Source: Salinarchaeum laminariae (GTDB taxonomy: Archaea > Halobacteriota > Halobacteria > Halobacteriales > Salinarchaeaceae). From it: DNA of 64,000 nucleotides. Made by a program: the position numbers and the translations under genes. Location of the stretch: positions 2,408,907 to 2,472,906 of the forward strand of contig NZ_CP096270.1 of the NCBI RefSeq assembly GCF_023204835.1, written 5' to 3'. A model generated the notes under the pieces. It did no database searches, was not told the DNA's origin, and worked only from the letters and a program-made list of their open reading frames with translations. Below are positions 34,251 through 42,564 of the stretch, one piece after another. The first letter of the stretch is position 1. Each line of letters starts with the position of its first letter.

Positions 34251-36230
34251 TCAATCGTCGTCGTCAGTCTCCACGTCCGTCTTCGCTCTCCGCTCGGCCG
34301 CTCGCTCGACGAAGGAATCGGGGAGCTCGTCTATCTCACCAGCCTGTACAGCCCAGAGATGCGCGTAGAGACCGTCGCGTGCGAGCAGGTCCTCGTGCGA
34401 GCCACGCTCGACGATGCCGCCGTCCTCGAAGACGAGGATCTGGTCTGCGTCTTTGATGGTCGAGAGCCGGTGTGCGATCGCGAACGTGGTGCGGTCCTCC
34501 GTGAGATCGTCGAGGGATCGCTGGATCAGCATCTCCGTCTCGGTGTCGACGTCGCTGGTCGCCTCGTCGAGGACCAGGATCTTCGGATCCTTGAGGACAG
34601 CACGAGCGATCGCGATACGCTGGCGCTGCCCACCGGAGAGTTTGACGCCACGTTCGCCGACCTCCGTGTCGTAGCCCTCGGGGAGGTTGGTGATGAAGTC
34701 GTGAGCCTCCGCGGCTTTCGCTGCGTCCACGACGTCCTCGCGAGAGGCGTCGAAACTACCGTAGCGGATGTTGTCCTCGACGCTGCCGTAGAACAGGTAG
34801 GTGTCCTGCTGTACGTAGGCAAGCTGTCGGCGGAGGCTCGGAAGTGTCACGTCGCGCACGTCGGTGCCGTCGATCTGGACGGACCCGTCGTCGACGTCGT
34901 AGAGGCGAAGGAGGAGCTTTAGGACGGTCGACTTGCCCGCGCCCGTGGGCCCAACGAGTGCGACCGTCTCACCACCGTCAACGTCGAAATCGACCGAGTC
35001 GAGAATCAGCTCGACCGATTCGTCGTCATCGAGCGTCGCGGGATCGTCGTAGCTGAAGCTCACGTTCTCGTACTCGACGGAACCCTCGGTCACCTCGAGT
35101 TCCTTGGCGTCGAGCGACTCCTCGACCCGTCCGCGTTCGTCCATCAGCCCGAAGACGCGAGCACTGGATGCGCGCGCTCGCTGGTACATATTGATGATCT
35201 GCCCGAACTGCGCCATCGGCCAGATGAACCGCTGGGTCAGTAGGATGAACGTGACGAACTCACCGGTCGAGATCGGCTCCGTGAAGAACCACGGACCCTG
35301 CCCAGGCTCGGAGACGACCCAGAGACCGCCGACGAGGAAGGTCACGACGAAGCCGAAGCCGGCGAGCACGCGAAGACCCGGGAAGAACTTGATTCGCGTG
35401 TCGATCGCATCCCAGTTCGCGTCGAAGTAATCCTGCGAGACGTCGTCGACGCGATCCGATTCGTAGGATTCGGTCGTGGAGGCCTTGATCACGGAGATGC
35501 CGCCGAGGTTGTTCTCGAGACGGGAGTTAACGTTGCCGACCGTCGAACGGACCTCTGCGTACTTTGGCTGGATGATCTGGATGAAGACGTAGGTGAAGCC
35601 GGCGATGAGCGGAACCGGCAGGAGTGCCACGAGCGCGAGCTGCCAGTTGTAGTAAAAGAGCACGCCGGCGATCCCGAGCACCATCACCGAGAGGCGGAAC
35701 AGCGAGTTCAGGCCGTCGTTGAGGAACCGCTCGAGGCGATTGACGTCGTTGGAGAGGATCGAGAGGAGTTCGCCGGTCTGCTTGTCGGCGAAGAAGTCCA
35801 TGTCCAGCCCCTGCATCGCGTCGTAGGTATCCGTCCGTATCGCGTGTTGGATGTTCTGTGAGAACGCGTTGAATCCCCAGTTCCGCGTCCAGTGGAAGAT
35901 CGCTCCAACAGAGAACGTCGCGGCGATCAGCCCGACGGTGAACCAGACCTGACCCTCCTGGCTCGCCGGAATCCAGCCGTCGGGAACGAGCCAGATCGCA
36001 GCGTAGGACTTCTCCTGGCTGAAGATCGCGTCGACGGCGAAACCGAGCAAAATTGGCGGAACGAGGTCGAGCAGTCGAGCGCCGATCGAGGAAACGATAC
36101 CTGTGATGAGATAGCGGAGATTCGGAACTCCATACACCCGAAAGAGACGCTTCATCGGATTTTCGACCCGTTCTCGTTGCTCCTCGAACGGATCGTCGTC
36201 GACGGCTACGTCACCGGCACTCATTTGCAC
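34251..36230 (-). CDS. ABC exporter, fused permease and ATPase (MsbA/MdlB type)
   Basis: A 659-residue half-transporter. The N-terminal six-TM exporter domain (about 30-360) has the coupling-helix region DFFADKQTGELLSILSNDVNRLERFL. The ATPase domain (about 400-640) has Walker A GPTGAGKSTVL, signature LSGGQRQRIAIARAVL, Walker B ILVLDEATSDVD and the switch His in AIAHRLSTI. Such proteins dimerise and export lipids, drugs or peptides; the substrate is unknown. The ATG at 36230 is followed by a second at 36224 (MQM). The DUF192 gene lies 27 bp upstream on the same strand. Confidence 0.93.
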   Translation of the reverse strand: MQMSAGDVAVDDDPFEEQRERVENPMKRLFRVYGVPNLRYLITGIVSSIGARLLDLVPPILLGFAVDAIFSQEKSYAAIWLVPDGWIPASQEGQVWFTVGLIAATFSVGAIFHWTRNWGFNAFSQNIQHAIRTDTYDAMQGLDMDFFADKQTGELLSILSNDVNRLERFLNDGLNSLFRLSVMVLGIAGVLFYYNWQLALVALLPVPLIAGFTYVFIQIIQPKYAEVRSTVGNVNSRLENNLGGISVIKASTTESYESDRVDDVSQDYFDANWDAIDTRIKFFPGLRVLAGFGFVVTFLVGGLWVVSEPGQGPWFFTEPISTGEFVTFILLTQRFIWPMAQFGQIINMYQRARASSARVFGLMDERGRVEESLDAKELEVTEGSVEYENVSFSYDDPATLDDDESVELILDSVDFDVDGGETVALVGPTGAGKSTVLKLLLRLYDVDDGSVQIDGTDVRDVTLPSLRRQLAYVQQDTYLFYGSVEDNIRYGSFDASREDVVDAAKAAEAHDFITNLPEGYDTEVGERGVKLSGGQRQRIAIARAVLKDPKILVLDEATSDVDTETEMLIQRSLDDLTEDRTTFAIAHRLSTIKDADQILVFEDGGIVERGSHEDLLARDGLYAHLWAVQAGEIDELPDSFVERAAERRAKTDVETDDDD

Positions 36231-36257
36231 ATTCTGGGCAGCCGAGGCGTTTTAGGC

Positions 36258-36776
36258 CTACGATTCGAAACAGGTCTCTTCCGCCCCGTCTACGGTAGTG
36301 CCGCCGTACTCGATTCGAACCGGATCACCAGCGGCGATTCCGTTCTCGGACGCCAGACCGATCGGCACCTCGATGACGTACTGTCCGTAGCCGGGATACT
36401 CCTGGTTCGAACCCGTCTCGTTTGGTCCCGGCTCCGGGGCCGGATTGACCGACGTGATGCAACCGTTGGCGTCGACGTAGATGATGTCGATCCCGAAGTC
36501 CATCTGCCGCATGACGAAGGTGTGGTTCCCCGGCTCGTCGTAGACGAACAGCATTCCTTCGTCGTCGGCCAGCGAATCGTGGGTGCTCAGCCCCTCCCAT
36601 CGTTCGTCTTGGTCATCAGCTATCTCGAGATCAACAGTAGCGACGCGCTTGTCTCCATCGTAAATGACGGCGGACCCTTCCGGATCGCTTGGCTCGTAAA
36701 GTGCTGCACCAGCTGCTATGAGGAGGACCGCGAGAAGCAGTCCGACGACCAGCGTCAGCACGTACCGTCGCTGCAC
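36258..36776 (-). CDS. DUF192 protein with N-terminal membrane anchor
   Basis: A 172-residue protein with an N-terminal TM helix (YVLTLVVGLLLAVLLIAAGAAL). The DUF192 core follows: VDLEIADDQDERWEGLSTHDSLADDEGMLFVYDEPG, then FVMRQMDFGIDIIYVD, with YVIEVPIGLASENGIAAGD near the end. Most likely it is exported and anchored with the domain outside. The function of DUF192 is unknown. It lies 27 bp upstream of the ABC exporter gene on the same strand, perhaps co-transcribed. Confidence 0.88.
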   Translation of the reverse strand: MQRRYVLTLVVGLLLAVLLIAAGAALYEPSDPEGSAVIYDGDKRVATVDLEIADDQDERWEGLSTHDSLADDEGMLFVYDEPGNHTFVMRQMDFGIDIIYVDANGCITSVNPAPEPGPNETGSNQEYPGYGQYVIEVPIGLASENGIAAGDPVRIEYGGTTVDGAEETCFES

Positions 36777-36839
36777 GGCGACGGGTTCGTGCCCGGGACA
36801 GAAAGGGTTATCTGCGCGGCTCGGTGATTTTCCAGCGGC

Positions 36840-36913
36840 GGGTTCGTGGTCTAGTTGGTTATGACGCGGCCCTTACAAGGCCGAAATCGGTGGTTCAAAT
36901 CCGCCCGAACCCA
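36840..36913 (+). tRNA. tRNA-Val (anticodon TAC)
   Basis: A 74-nt cloverleaf. Acceptor stem GGGTTCG pairs with CGAACCC, with discriminator A. The anticodon stem CGGCC/GGCCG encloses loop CTTACAA, giving anticodon TAC (valine, GTA codons). The T stem GGTGG/CCGCC with one G-U pair encloses TTCAAAT. No CCA is encoded. A TTTTC follows directly and may end transcription. It has no intron. The copy shows no sign of split attachment sites in the window. Confidence 0.95.
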
Positions 36914-37053
36914 TTTTCATCTTCAATCTATCTGAAAATCTCAGAGGCCACCATTGGAAACGCTACCAATACAGCGGACCCCAGTAACTGGCCCAGTTAC
37001 CAGACCGGAGTGCATCAGCCTTTATTACTTCGGAAATCAGAGCAGAAATAGCC

Positions 37054-37248
37054 GTGACTCCGTCCCACGTTTCAACGGACGGTGCCGCTGCAGCGTACCT
37101 GTTAGCAGCGTCTGAAGGTGCGTTTCTGGGCACGACACTGACACTGGTCGCCACCCAAGAGTTCTCGATGTACGTTGGTGCTGGCGCACTTCTGGGTTTG
37201 TTTGGTGGGATCCTCTTCGCAAAGCGATACGTCGACGCGAACGAGTAG
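37054..37248 (+). CDS. Small membrane protein
   Basis: A 64-residue protein beginning with GTG, with two hydrophobic helices (AAYLLAASEGAFLGTTLTLVA; MYVGAGALLGLFGGILFA) and a short charged tail. A CCTTTATTACTT box lies about 30 bp upstream of the GTG, which supports a leaderless gene. No family is recognised. It is convergent with the beta-helix gene across 17 bp and lies 140 bp after the tRNA. Confidence 0.6.
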   Translation: MTPSHVSTDGAAAAYLLAASEGAFLGTTLTLVATQEFSMYVGAGALLGLFGGILFAKRYVDANE

Positions 37249-37265
37249 AGCCCGCTCTAATTCGA

Positions 37266-39575
37266 TTACCGAAACAGAGTAACAGACAGGGACGGTAGCG
37301 GGTCACTTGCCCCAGCGTCTACTGCTTCAGATTCGTTGACATCGCCACCGTCTCCGTGGTTACCGTCTTCTGTTCTGTCTTCAGAATCGTCGTCGCCTTC
37401 TTCCTGTTCCTCCTCTTCTTCCTGTTCCTCCTCTTCTTCCTCTTCCTCCTCTTCTTCACTCTCCGCGTCTTCGAAAGCGTCGCTATCGTCGTCCTCACCG
37501 GGGGTGTCGTCCGCGTCTTCGGATGCCGACCCCCCGTCTTTGGATGGTTCCTCACCATCCGCGGTCGAGTTCGTGTCTAACGAGTTGGTGGATTCGGTCC
37601 CCTTCGGAGGCTCGATGCCAGTATCGTCGTCACCCGTCGACTGATTGGTGTCATCCTCGTCGCTGGTAGCAGCGCCTTCCTCGGTAGTATTCTCGTTGTC
37701 AGTGGCGTCCTCTCTGCCCGTTGCATTCGCGTCCTTGTCGTCAACGCTCTCGTTCTCGGCTTCCGCAGTTCCGTTTCCGTCCGACTCCGTTCCGTCGTCA
37801 CCCTCGTTAGTTGCTTCATCCTCGGTGTCGTTCGCATCGTCGCCCGATTCAGAGTCGTTCTCTGTTCCGCTCTGGCCGTCTTCAGCACCCTCCGAATCGG
37901 CGTTCGTATTGTCGAAGCGGCTCGGATCTTCGAACGAGTTCTCGGTTCCGTCGAACCCGTCGAAGGGCTCACCGTTCCCGTCGACGGAAAGATCGGTGAA
38001 CCGGTTGCCGGCAACGCCGATGCCTCCAGAAACGCCGGCTTCCCCGTTGTTTTGCGACATCACACTATCGAAGTCGCTGTCGAACACCCCTTCGAACAGC
38101 GCCAGGCCGTCTTCGGCGTTCCCGGAAACGTCCGCACCCGCTACAGAGAGTGCTCTCCCATCGAGGATACCGATCCCGCTACCGTCGTTGTCGGTCGCCG
38201 AGACCGACACGAGCTGCGTGCCTGCGCCCGTGATGAAGAACCCGTGATTGCCGTTTCTGGCCGAAGCGACGTTCTCGAAACGCGCCGACGAGGGACCAGC
38301 CGGATTGACGGCCCAGGAATCGACGCCGACCTGAATGCCGTTACTCCACCCCTCGACCTGCAGATTGCGAACGGTAACGGCATCGACGCTGGAACCGGCC
38401 GGATCGTAGACGTGCACGCCGACGCTCAATGAGGCGCCGACCCCGCTGACGACGTGTCCGTTCCCGTCGACCGTGACGCCAGCGCTCTGAATCCCGATAC
38501 AGACGGACCGCTCCAGCCCGTTACCGAGCCCCACGGGTATCCCCGAGGCCCCCTGGATGTCCTGCGTGAGTTCGTAGGTGCCCGGTTCGGTGATCAACCG
38601 ACACTCGCTGATGGACCGTCTGGAGTTCGAGGATTCGTCGGTCTCGTTCGAACCCTCTATCTCCTGCGCATCGCCGGATTCCCCTGAGGAGTCAGAATCT
38701 CCTGCGTCCTCTGCGTTTTCGGACTCCCCTGACTCACCGGAATATTCGGATTCGTCGCCAGACTCTGATTGCTCGCTTTCATTGACCCCGTCGGTGGTCT
38801 CATCGTGTTCTTGGTCGTTCGAATCCGAGTGCTGTGCGTCGTTGGGCCCCTCCGAGGAATCCCCATCCGTTGCATCATCACCTGATTCGTCGGCGTCGTC
38901 GTTCGCGCCACCACTGTCATCGGTGGAATCACCGTCAGCGGAGTCGCCCTGCGTCGCAGAGTTGTCGTCGCTCGTCTCAGGATTCGGCTTCGGGTTCGTT
39001 TCAGAGTCCGTCTGTGGGTTCGTATCCGCATCCTGTTCGCTGTCGTCTTCGTTATCGTCGTCCCCACCCGATGTCGTGTCTGCGTCCTGTGAGCTGGTTC
39101 CGTCTGCGCCGTCACCGTCTTCGGCGGAACCGCTATCCTGCTCGCCGGCGTCCTGAGCCTGACCGTCATCCTCCGTGTCGTCCGTGTTACTCTGGTCCTG
39201 CGCAGTCTCGTTCACCGTCGCGTTGGCAGATTCGTTCGCAGGGTTGGCATCCTCCACACCAGGATCCCCATCGTCCTCTCCAGCCCCTCCGTCATCTTCA
39301 TCCGTGGCTCCGTCGTTCACCTCGCTGGACATTCCATCACCGACAGGGTTCCCCGAGGAGTCCGGATCGTCACCAGTGACTGTGTCGTTCGTCCCGGATG
39401 GCGGCGCCTCGACTCCGGACGGTCCAGCGTCGTCGGCGAGCGGCCCGGTACCGAGGTCTCCACCGATAATCGTGAACGTGGCAATGCCGAAGAATAGGAG
39501 CAAGAAACCGACGGCAACGAGCATTCGGGTCTGCTCTAGCAGTTTTGGCTCTTGCTCGGACGGAGTCCCCACCAT
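37266..39575 (-). CDS. Anchored surface protein with beta-helix between acidic low-complexity regions
   Basis: A 769-residue protein. A TM anchor lies at about 17-38 (MLVAVGFLLLFFGIATFTII), then a Ser/Asp/Glu/Gly-rich disordered stretch to about 325. A right-handed parallel beta-helix region follows (about 330-560: LITEPGTYELTQDIQG, GVTVDGNGHVVSGVG, then repeated VTVRNLQVEG- and GNHGFFITGAG-like turns), similar to NosD/pectate lyase-like repeats. A second acidic region contains a run of Glu and ends in SLSVTLFR. N-x-S/T sequons are frequent. It probably extends from the membrane into the S-layer zone. The function is unknown; such helices often bind polysaccharide. Confidence 0.75.
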   Translation of the reverse strand: MVGTPSEQEPKLLEQTRMLVAVGFLLLFFGIATFTIIGGDLGTGPLADDAGPSGVEAPPSGTNDTVTGDDPDSSGNPVGDGMSSEVNDGATDEDDGGAGEDDGDPGVEDANPANESANATVNETAQDQSNTDDTEDDGQAQDAGEQDSGSAEDGDGADGTSSQDADTTSGGDDDNEDDSEQDADTNPQTDSETNPKPNPETSDDNSATQGDSADGDSTDDSGGANDDADESGDDATDGDSSEGPNDAQHSDSNDQEHDETTDGVNESEQSESGDESEYSGESGESENAEDAGDSDSSGESGDAQEIEGSNETDESSNSRRSISECRLITEPGTYELTQDIQGASGIPVGLGNGLERSVCIGIQSAGVTVDGNGHVVSGVGASLSVGVHVYDPAGSSVDAVTVRNLQVEGWSNGIQVGVDSWAVNPAGPSSARFENVASARNGNHGFFITGAGTQLVSVSATDNDGSGIGILDGRALSVAGADVSGNAEDGLALFEGVFDSDFDSVMSQNNGEAGVSGGIGVAGNRFTDLSVDGNGEPFDGFDGTENSFEDPSRFDNTNADSEGAEDGQSGTENDSESGDDANDTEDEATNEGDDGTESDGNGTAEAENESVDDKDANATGREDATDNENTTEEGAATSDEDDTNQSTGDDDTGIEPPKGTESTNSLDTNSTADGEEPSKDGGSASEDADDTPGEDDDSDAFEDAESEEEEEEEEEEEQEEEEEQEEGDDDSEDRTEDGNHGDGGDVNESEAVDAGASDPLPSLSVTLFR
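37401..37454 (-). repeat. Three tandem 18-bp units encoding Glu-rich repeats
   Basis: Within the beta-helix gene, the plus-strand unit TTCCTGTTCCTCCTCTTC occurs at 37401-37418 and again at 37419-37436, with a one-base variant at 37437-37454. On the coding strand it encodes Glu with scattered Gln. The tract is purine-rich on one strand and likely to slip in replication, so length may vary between strains. Confidence 0.85.
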
Positions 39576-39788
39576 GTGACAGCGCGACAGGAGATTCCCC
39601 CTTCAGTGTAGTTACGTCCTGGAACAGGTAGGAGCAGCTTCGACTAGGGTACGCATCCACCTCGTTACCAGTCTACGACGGCTACATTCGATCTGGTCGT
39701 TGAGATCACGTGCATCCACTGGCAGTACTCGCACAATGCAATACGAAGCACGAGCGAACGGAACCGCGCGAATCGACCAAACGAGCGG

Positions 39789-40877
39789 TTACTCGGATTC
39801 GGAACCAGCGGCCTCGAGACCAGTGACGGTGATCTGCTTCGCTTCGACGTCCTCGAAGGTCGCGCTCCAACCGCCGACGGTGTGGCGTTCGGTACCGTCA
39901 TCGACGACGATCGTCGCCGTCCCGGCGAGTTCGAGCAACTCCGAATCGAGAGCAGCTGCGGCTTCGGAGACGTACTCGGTGTCGACCACGACACCGGAGA
40001 TCGTCACGTCCTGATCGTTTTCGGTATCGCGGCCCTCGATCTCGACGCTGACGCGTGCGCCTTCGCGAATCGGCTGGATGTACTCCAGCAGAAACTGTCG
40101 GACGTCGGCGTACCGCGTGGGGGTTCCGCCCGGCTCATCGGAGAACGTGACCGGCCACGGAAGCCACATGAAGATGAGGAAGTGCCAGAAGAACACGTAC
40201 GTGAACGACCGGTTCTCGAGAATCATGCCGTAATCCTCGATGGCCGCAGGATTGGACGCGAACGCAGTTCGCTGGAGATCGGAGGTGACGATGAACGGGG
40301 AGGGGCGCGGGCGTCGGTGGACTTCCGTACAGACGCCCTGGAAGTCAGGCGCATCGAGTTCCTGATCGTCACCACGGTAGAGGAGCGTGACGTTGACCGT
40401 GACCCCACGCCCTTTTGCCTCGGCGAGGTCGTCTCGCAGCTCCTCGAACTGGTCTGGCGTCAGCGTCGCGTGGATCTGCGTATCGGCGTCCGCGACGAAC
40501 ATCCGTGCCGCTTCGAGCACGGTATCGAATCGCTTCACGATACTGACTGTATGGCTGTCGAGCGTCGGCTGCTCGTAGCGATCGGTGATCTCCTCTGCCG
40601 CGCTCTCGAAGCGGTTGGCGCGCTGTGTGAGGTTCGAGACGACGGTTTCCGGATCCGTCGCGCGGGCCTGGAACGTGTCCTGTTCGTAGAGCTCGACGTA
40701 GCCGAGTTCGTCCAGATCCCGGAGCACGTCGTAGATTCGCGCGTCGGGCACCTCGCTCGACCGCGCAACTTCGGTCGCAGAGGCAGTTCCCAGTTCGAGG
40801 AGTGTAACGTACGCGTCAGCCTGGTAGAACGAGAGGTCCGCTGCCTGGAGGACCTCCGACAGTTCCTCGGTATCCAT
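39789..40877 (-). CDS. TrmB-family sugar-responsive transcriptional regulator
   Basis: A 362-residue protein starting MDTEELSEVLQAADLSFYQ; the frame to 40967 adds a non-family leader. The N-terminal winged helix (ADAYVTLLELGTASATEVARSSEVPDARIYDVLRDLDELGYVE) is the TrmB HTH, followed by a coiled linker and the C-terminal TrmB sugar-binding region (AARMFVADADTQIHATL and the regions after). TrmB proteins control trehalose/maltose transport and central sugar metabolism in archaea. The position next to a sulfatase, a sugar ABC transporter and a trehalase makes it the likely local regulator. An ACTTTTTACC box lies about 28 bp upstream. Confidence 0.9.
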   Translation of the reverse strand: MDTEELSEVLQAADLSFYQADAYVTLLELGTASATEVARSSEVPDARIYDVLRDLDELGYVELYEQDTFQARATDPETVVSNLTQRANRFESAAEEITDRYEQPTLDSHTVSIVKRFDTVLEAARMFVADADTQIHATLTPDQFEELRDDLAEAKGRGVTVNVTLLYRGDDQELDAPDFQGVCTEVHRRPRPSPFIVTSDLQRTAFASNPAAIEDYGMILENRSFTYVFFWHFLIFMWLPWPVTFSDEPGGTPTRYADVRQFLLEYIQPIREGARVSVEIEGRDTENDQDVTISGVVVDTEYVSEAAAALDSELLELAGTATIVVDDGTERHTVGGWSATFEDVEAKQITVTGLEAAGSESE

Positions 40878-40899
40878 TGACACGAGTTGACCACTCCAG

Positions 40900-40912
40900 T
40901 AGGTAAAAAGTA
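40900..40912 (-). promoter_or_regulatory. Promoter of the TrmB-family gene
   Basis: ACTTTTTACC on the minus strand, centred about 28 bp before the ATG at 40877. Adjacent TACTGGAGTGG contains TACT and GAGT half-sites in close spacing, which could allow autoregulation. The latter is speculative. Confidence 0.45.
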
Positions 40913-41064
40913 TCGAGTTTGGCGAATATTCGCGTCCGGCAGCGGGGTGGTGAGGGACGAGAGGCAAAGAGAATGGTAGTACGGCGGGTACGAGGAGCGA
41001 CGACGAAGAAACGCAGCCTGTGGAAAATTTCTGCGTCCGGAAACTAGCGGGTAGAACGAGTCAG

Positions 41065-42441
41065 TTACTCCATCGAGGGATACGGAACGGGACCATCGAG
41101 CAGGGGATCGTCCGAGTTCGTCATCCACTCGAAGAGTTCCTTGCGAAGCCGATCGACTACATCGGCGTACTCTGGATCCGCGTCGCCGGCTTCGTCCGCC
41201 GTCTCGAACGGTTTCCGATCGGATGCGAGGTTCTCCAGCTCGTGGGGATCGGCTTCCAGGTCATAGAGCTCCTCGACGGGCCTGTGTTCCACGTAGAACT
41301 CCTCCTGAACCGCCCGGCCAGCGGGCGTCGGAGCGACGTCCATCGGAACGAACACGCGAGGGAGTAGTGAGAAGTTTCGGACGTACTTGTAGCGCTCCGT
41401 GCGGATCGCACGAATCGGATTGTAGCGATCGTGCCAGGTCATTTCGCCGAAAATGCGATCTCGGGACTCGTAGGTATGTTCGCCAGTCTCGCGAAGCGCT
41501 GGTGCGAAGGATTTCCCCGCAACGTCAGTCGGCGGCTCGACGTCGAGGAGGTCCAGCATCGTCGGCGTGAAATCCACGTTGCTGACGAGCTCCTCCCGGG
41601 CCGCTCCACCGTCGACGACGCCCGGCTGATAGAGCATCAGAGCAGTTTCCAGACCGGCGTCATAGCACGTACCTTTCGCACGCGGCATCGCGAGCCCGTG
41701 GTCGGTGGTGAAGACGAACAGCGTTTCGTCGGCGAGGCCGGCGTCCTCGAGAGCGGAGCGATATTCGCCGACTGCGGGGTCGAGCGTCCCTGAAATCAGC
41801 GAGTGAAGATCTGCGACGTCTTCTCGAACGCCCGGAGCGTCCGGGAGGTAGGGAAAATCGGCGGTATCGGTCGCGTCGGGATCGGAGTCCTCGTAGACGT
41901 CCTCTGGAAGGTACTCTCGACGGAACGGTCGATGGGGCTCCTCGATACCGATGGAGACGAAAAACGGAGATCCCGCTCCTGCGTGCTCGCCATCCGCAGC
42001 ACGTGTCGAGAAAAATTCGTCGACGACGTCGACCAGTTCGAGTGCACGTTTCGTGCCGTCGTCGACCTGATCGTATCCCAGCCGTTCCGGTTCGTCCGGC
42101 ACTTCGTGCTGGAACCCCAGGAGGTGCGTGGAGTACCCAGCCTCGCGGAGATACTTCGGGAGCGTCATCCAGTCGTCGTCGAGCGACCAGCCCATGTGCG
42201 CAAGGCCCATGACGCCGTTTTCGTGTGGATACGCGCCGGTCATCATGCTCGAACGGCTGGGCGAGCACTGGGGCGCCGTACAGAAACTGTTCTTCATCCG
42301 AACGCCGTCTGTTGCGAGTCGATCGAGATTCGGGGTCTCGACGTCGGCCCCGTAACATCCCAGGTGTTGCCCGAGGTCGTGACAGTGGACGAGGACCAGG
42401 TTGGGACGGTTTGGATGCACGTCGGCTGGTACGTCTCCCAT
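41065..42441 (-). CDS. Type I sulfatase (SGSH-like), cytoplasmic
   Basis: A 458-residue sulfatase starting MGDVPADVHPNRPNLVLVHCHDLGQHLGCYG. The formylglycine site is C59-S-P-S-R63 (CxPxR) followed by SSMMTGAYPHENGVMGL, which recalls N-sulfoglucosamine sulfohydrolases (SGSH, S1_8-like). Further landmarks are FFVSIGIEEPHRPF, FTTDHGLAMPRAKGTCYDAG (metal-binding Asp-His) and a C-terminal LYDLEADPHELENLA. There is no signal peptide, so it should act in the cytoplasm. It needs a formylglycine-generating enzyme from elsewhere. It is divergent from the sugar-binding protein gene and precedes the TrmB gene. The proposed substrate is an imported sulfated sugar such as sulfotrehalose. An ATTAAGTAT box lies about 25 bp upstream. 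Confidence 0.9.
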   Translation of the reverse strand: MGDVPADVHPNRPNLVLVHCHDLGQHLGCYGADVETPNLDRLATDGVRMKNSFCTAPQCSPSRSSMMTGAYPHENGVMGLAHMGWSLDDDWMTLPKYLREAGYSTHLLGFQHEVPDEPERLGYDQVDDGTKRALELVDVVDEFFSTRAADGEHAGAGSPFFVSIGIEEPHRPFRREYLPEDVYEDSDPDATDTADFPYLPDAPGVREDVADLHSLISGTLDPAVGEYRSALEDAGLADETLFVFTTDHGLAMPRAKGTCYDAGLETALMLYQPGVVDGGAAREELVSNVDFTPTMLDLLDVEPPTDVAGKSFAPALRETGEHTYESRDRIFGEMTWHDRYNPIRAIRTERYKYVRNFSLLPRVFVPMDVAPTPAGRAVQEEFYVEHRPVEELYDLEADPHELENLASDRKPFETADEAGDADPEYADVVDRLRKELFEWMTNSDDPLLDGPVPYPSME

Positions 42442-42529
42442 GAACGAAGAGATGTCGCCCGGATACTTAATGGCGGATCTCGGGGGCCACCTTCGCCGGC
42501 TCCGGGACACTTATCGGTAACTATGTCCG

Positions 42530-42556
42530 TAATTAATCAATAAATTTGAAGTAATG
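42530..42556 (+). promoter_or_regulatory. Promoter/operator region upstream of the sugar-binding protein gene
   Basis: TAATTAATCA (42530-42539) is directly followed by ATAAATTTGAAGTAATG (42540-42556). The first motif recurs exactly in the malK-trehalase gap (48018-48027). The second matches 14 of 17 positions just before the trehalase gene (48115-48131). It therefore combines a TATA element with a likely shared operator. Confidence 0.55.
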
Positions 42557-42564
42557 GGATTGCC

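Noticed and set aside
36840..36913. tRNA-Val as an integration site
   Set aside because: No repeat of the tRNA 3' end and no integrase gene were seen in the following sequence.
37401..37454. CRISPR-like tandem repeat
   Set aside because: Units are directly abutting, 18 bp, inside a gene and encode Glu-rich protein; there are no spacers.
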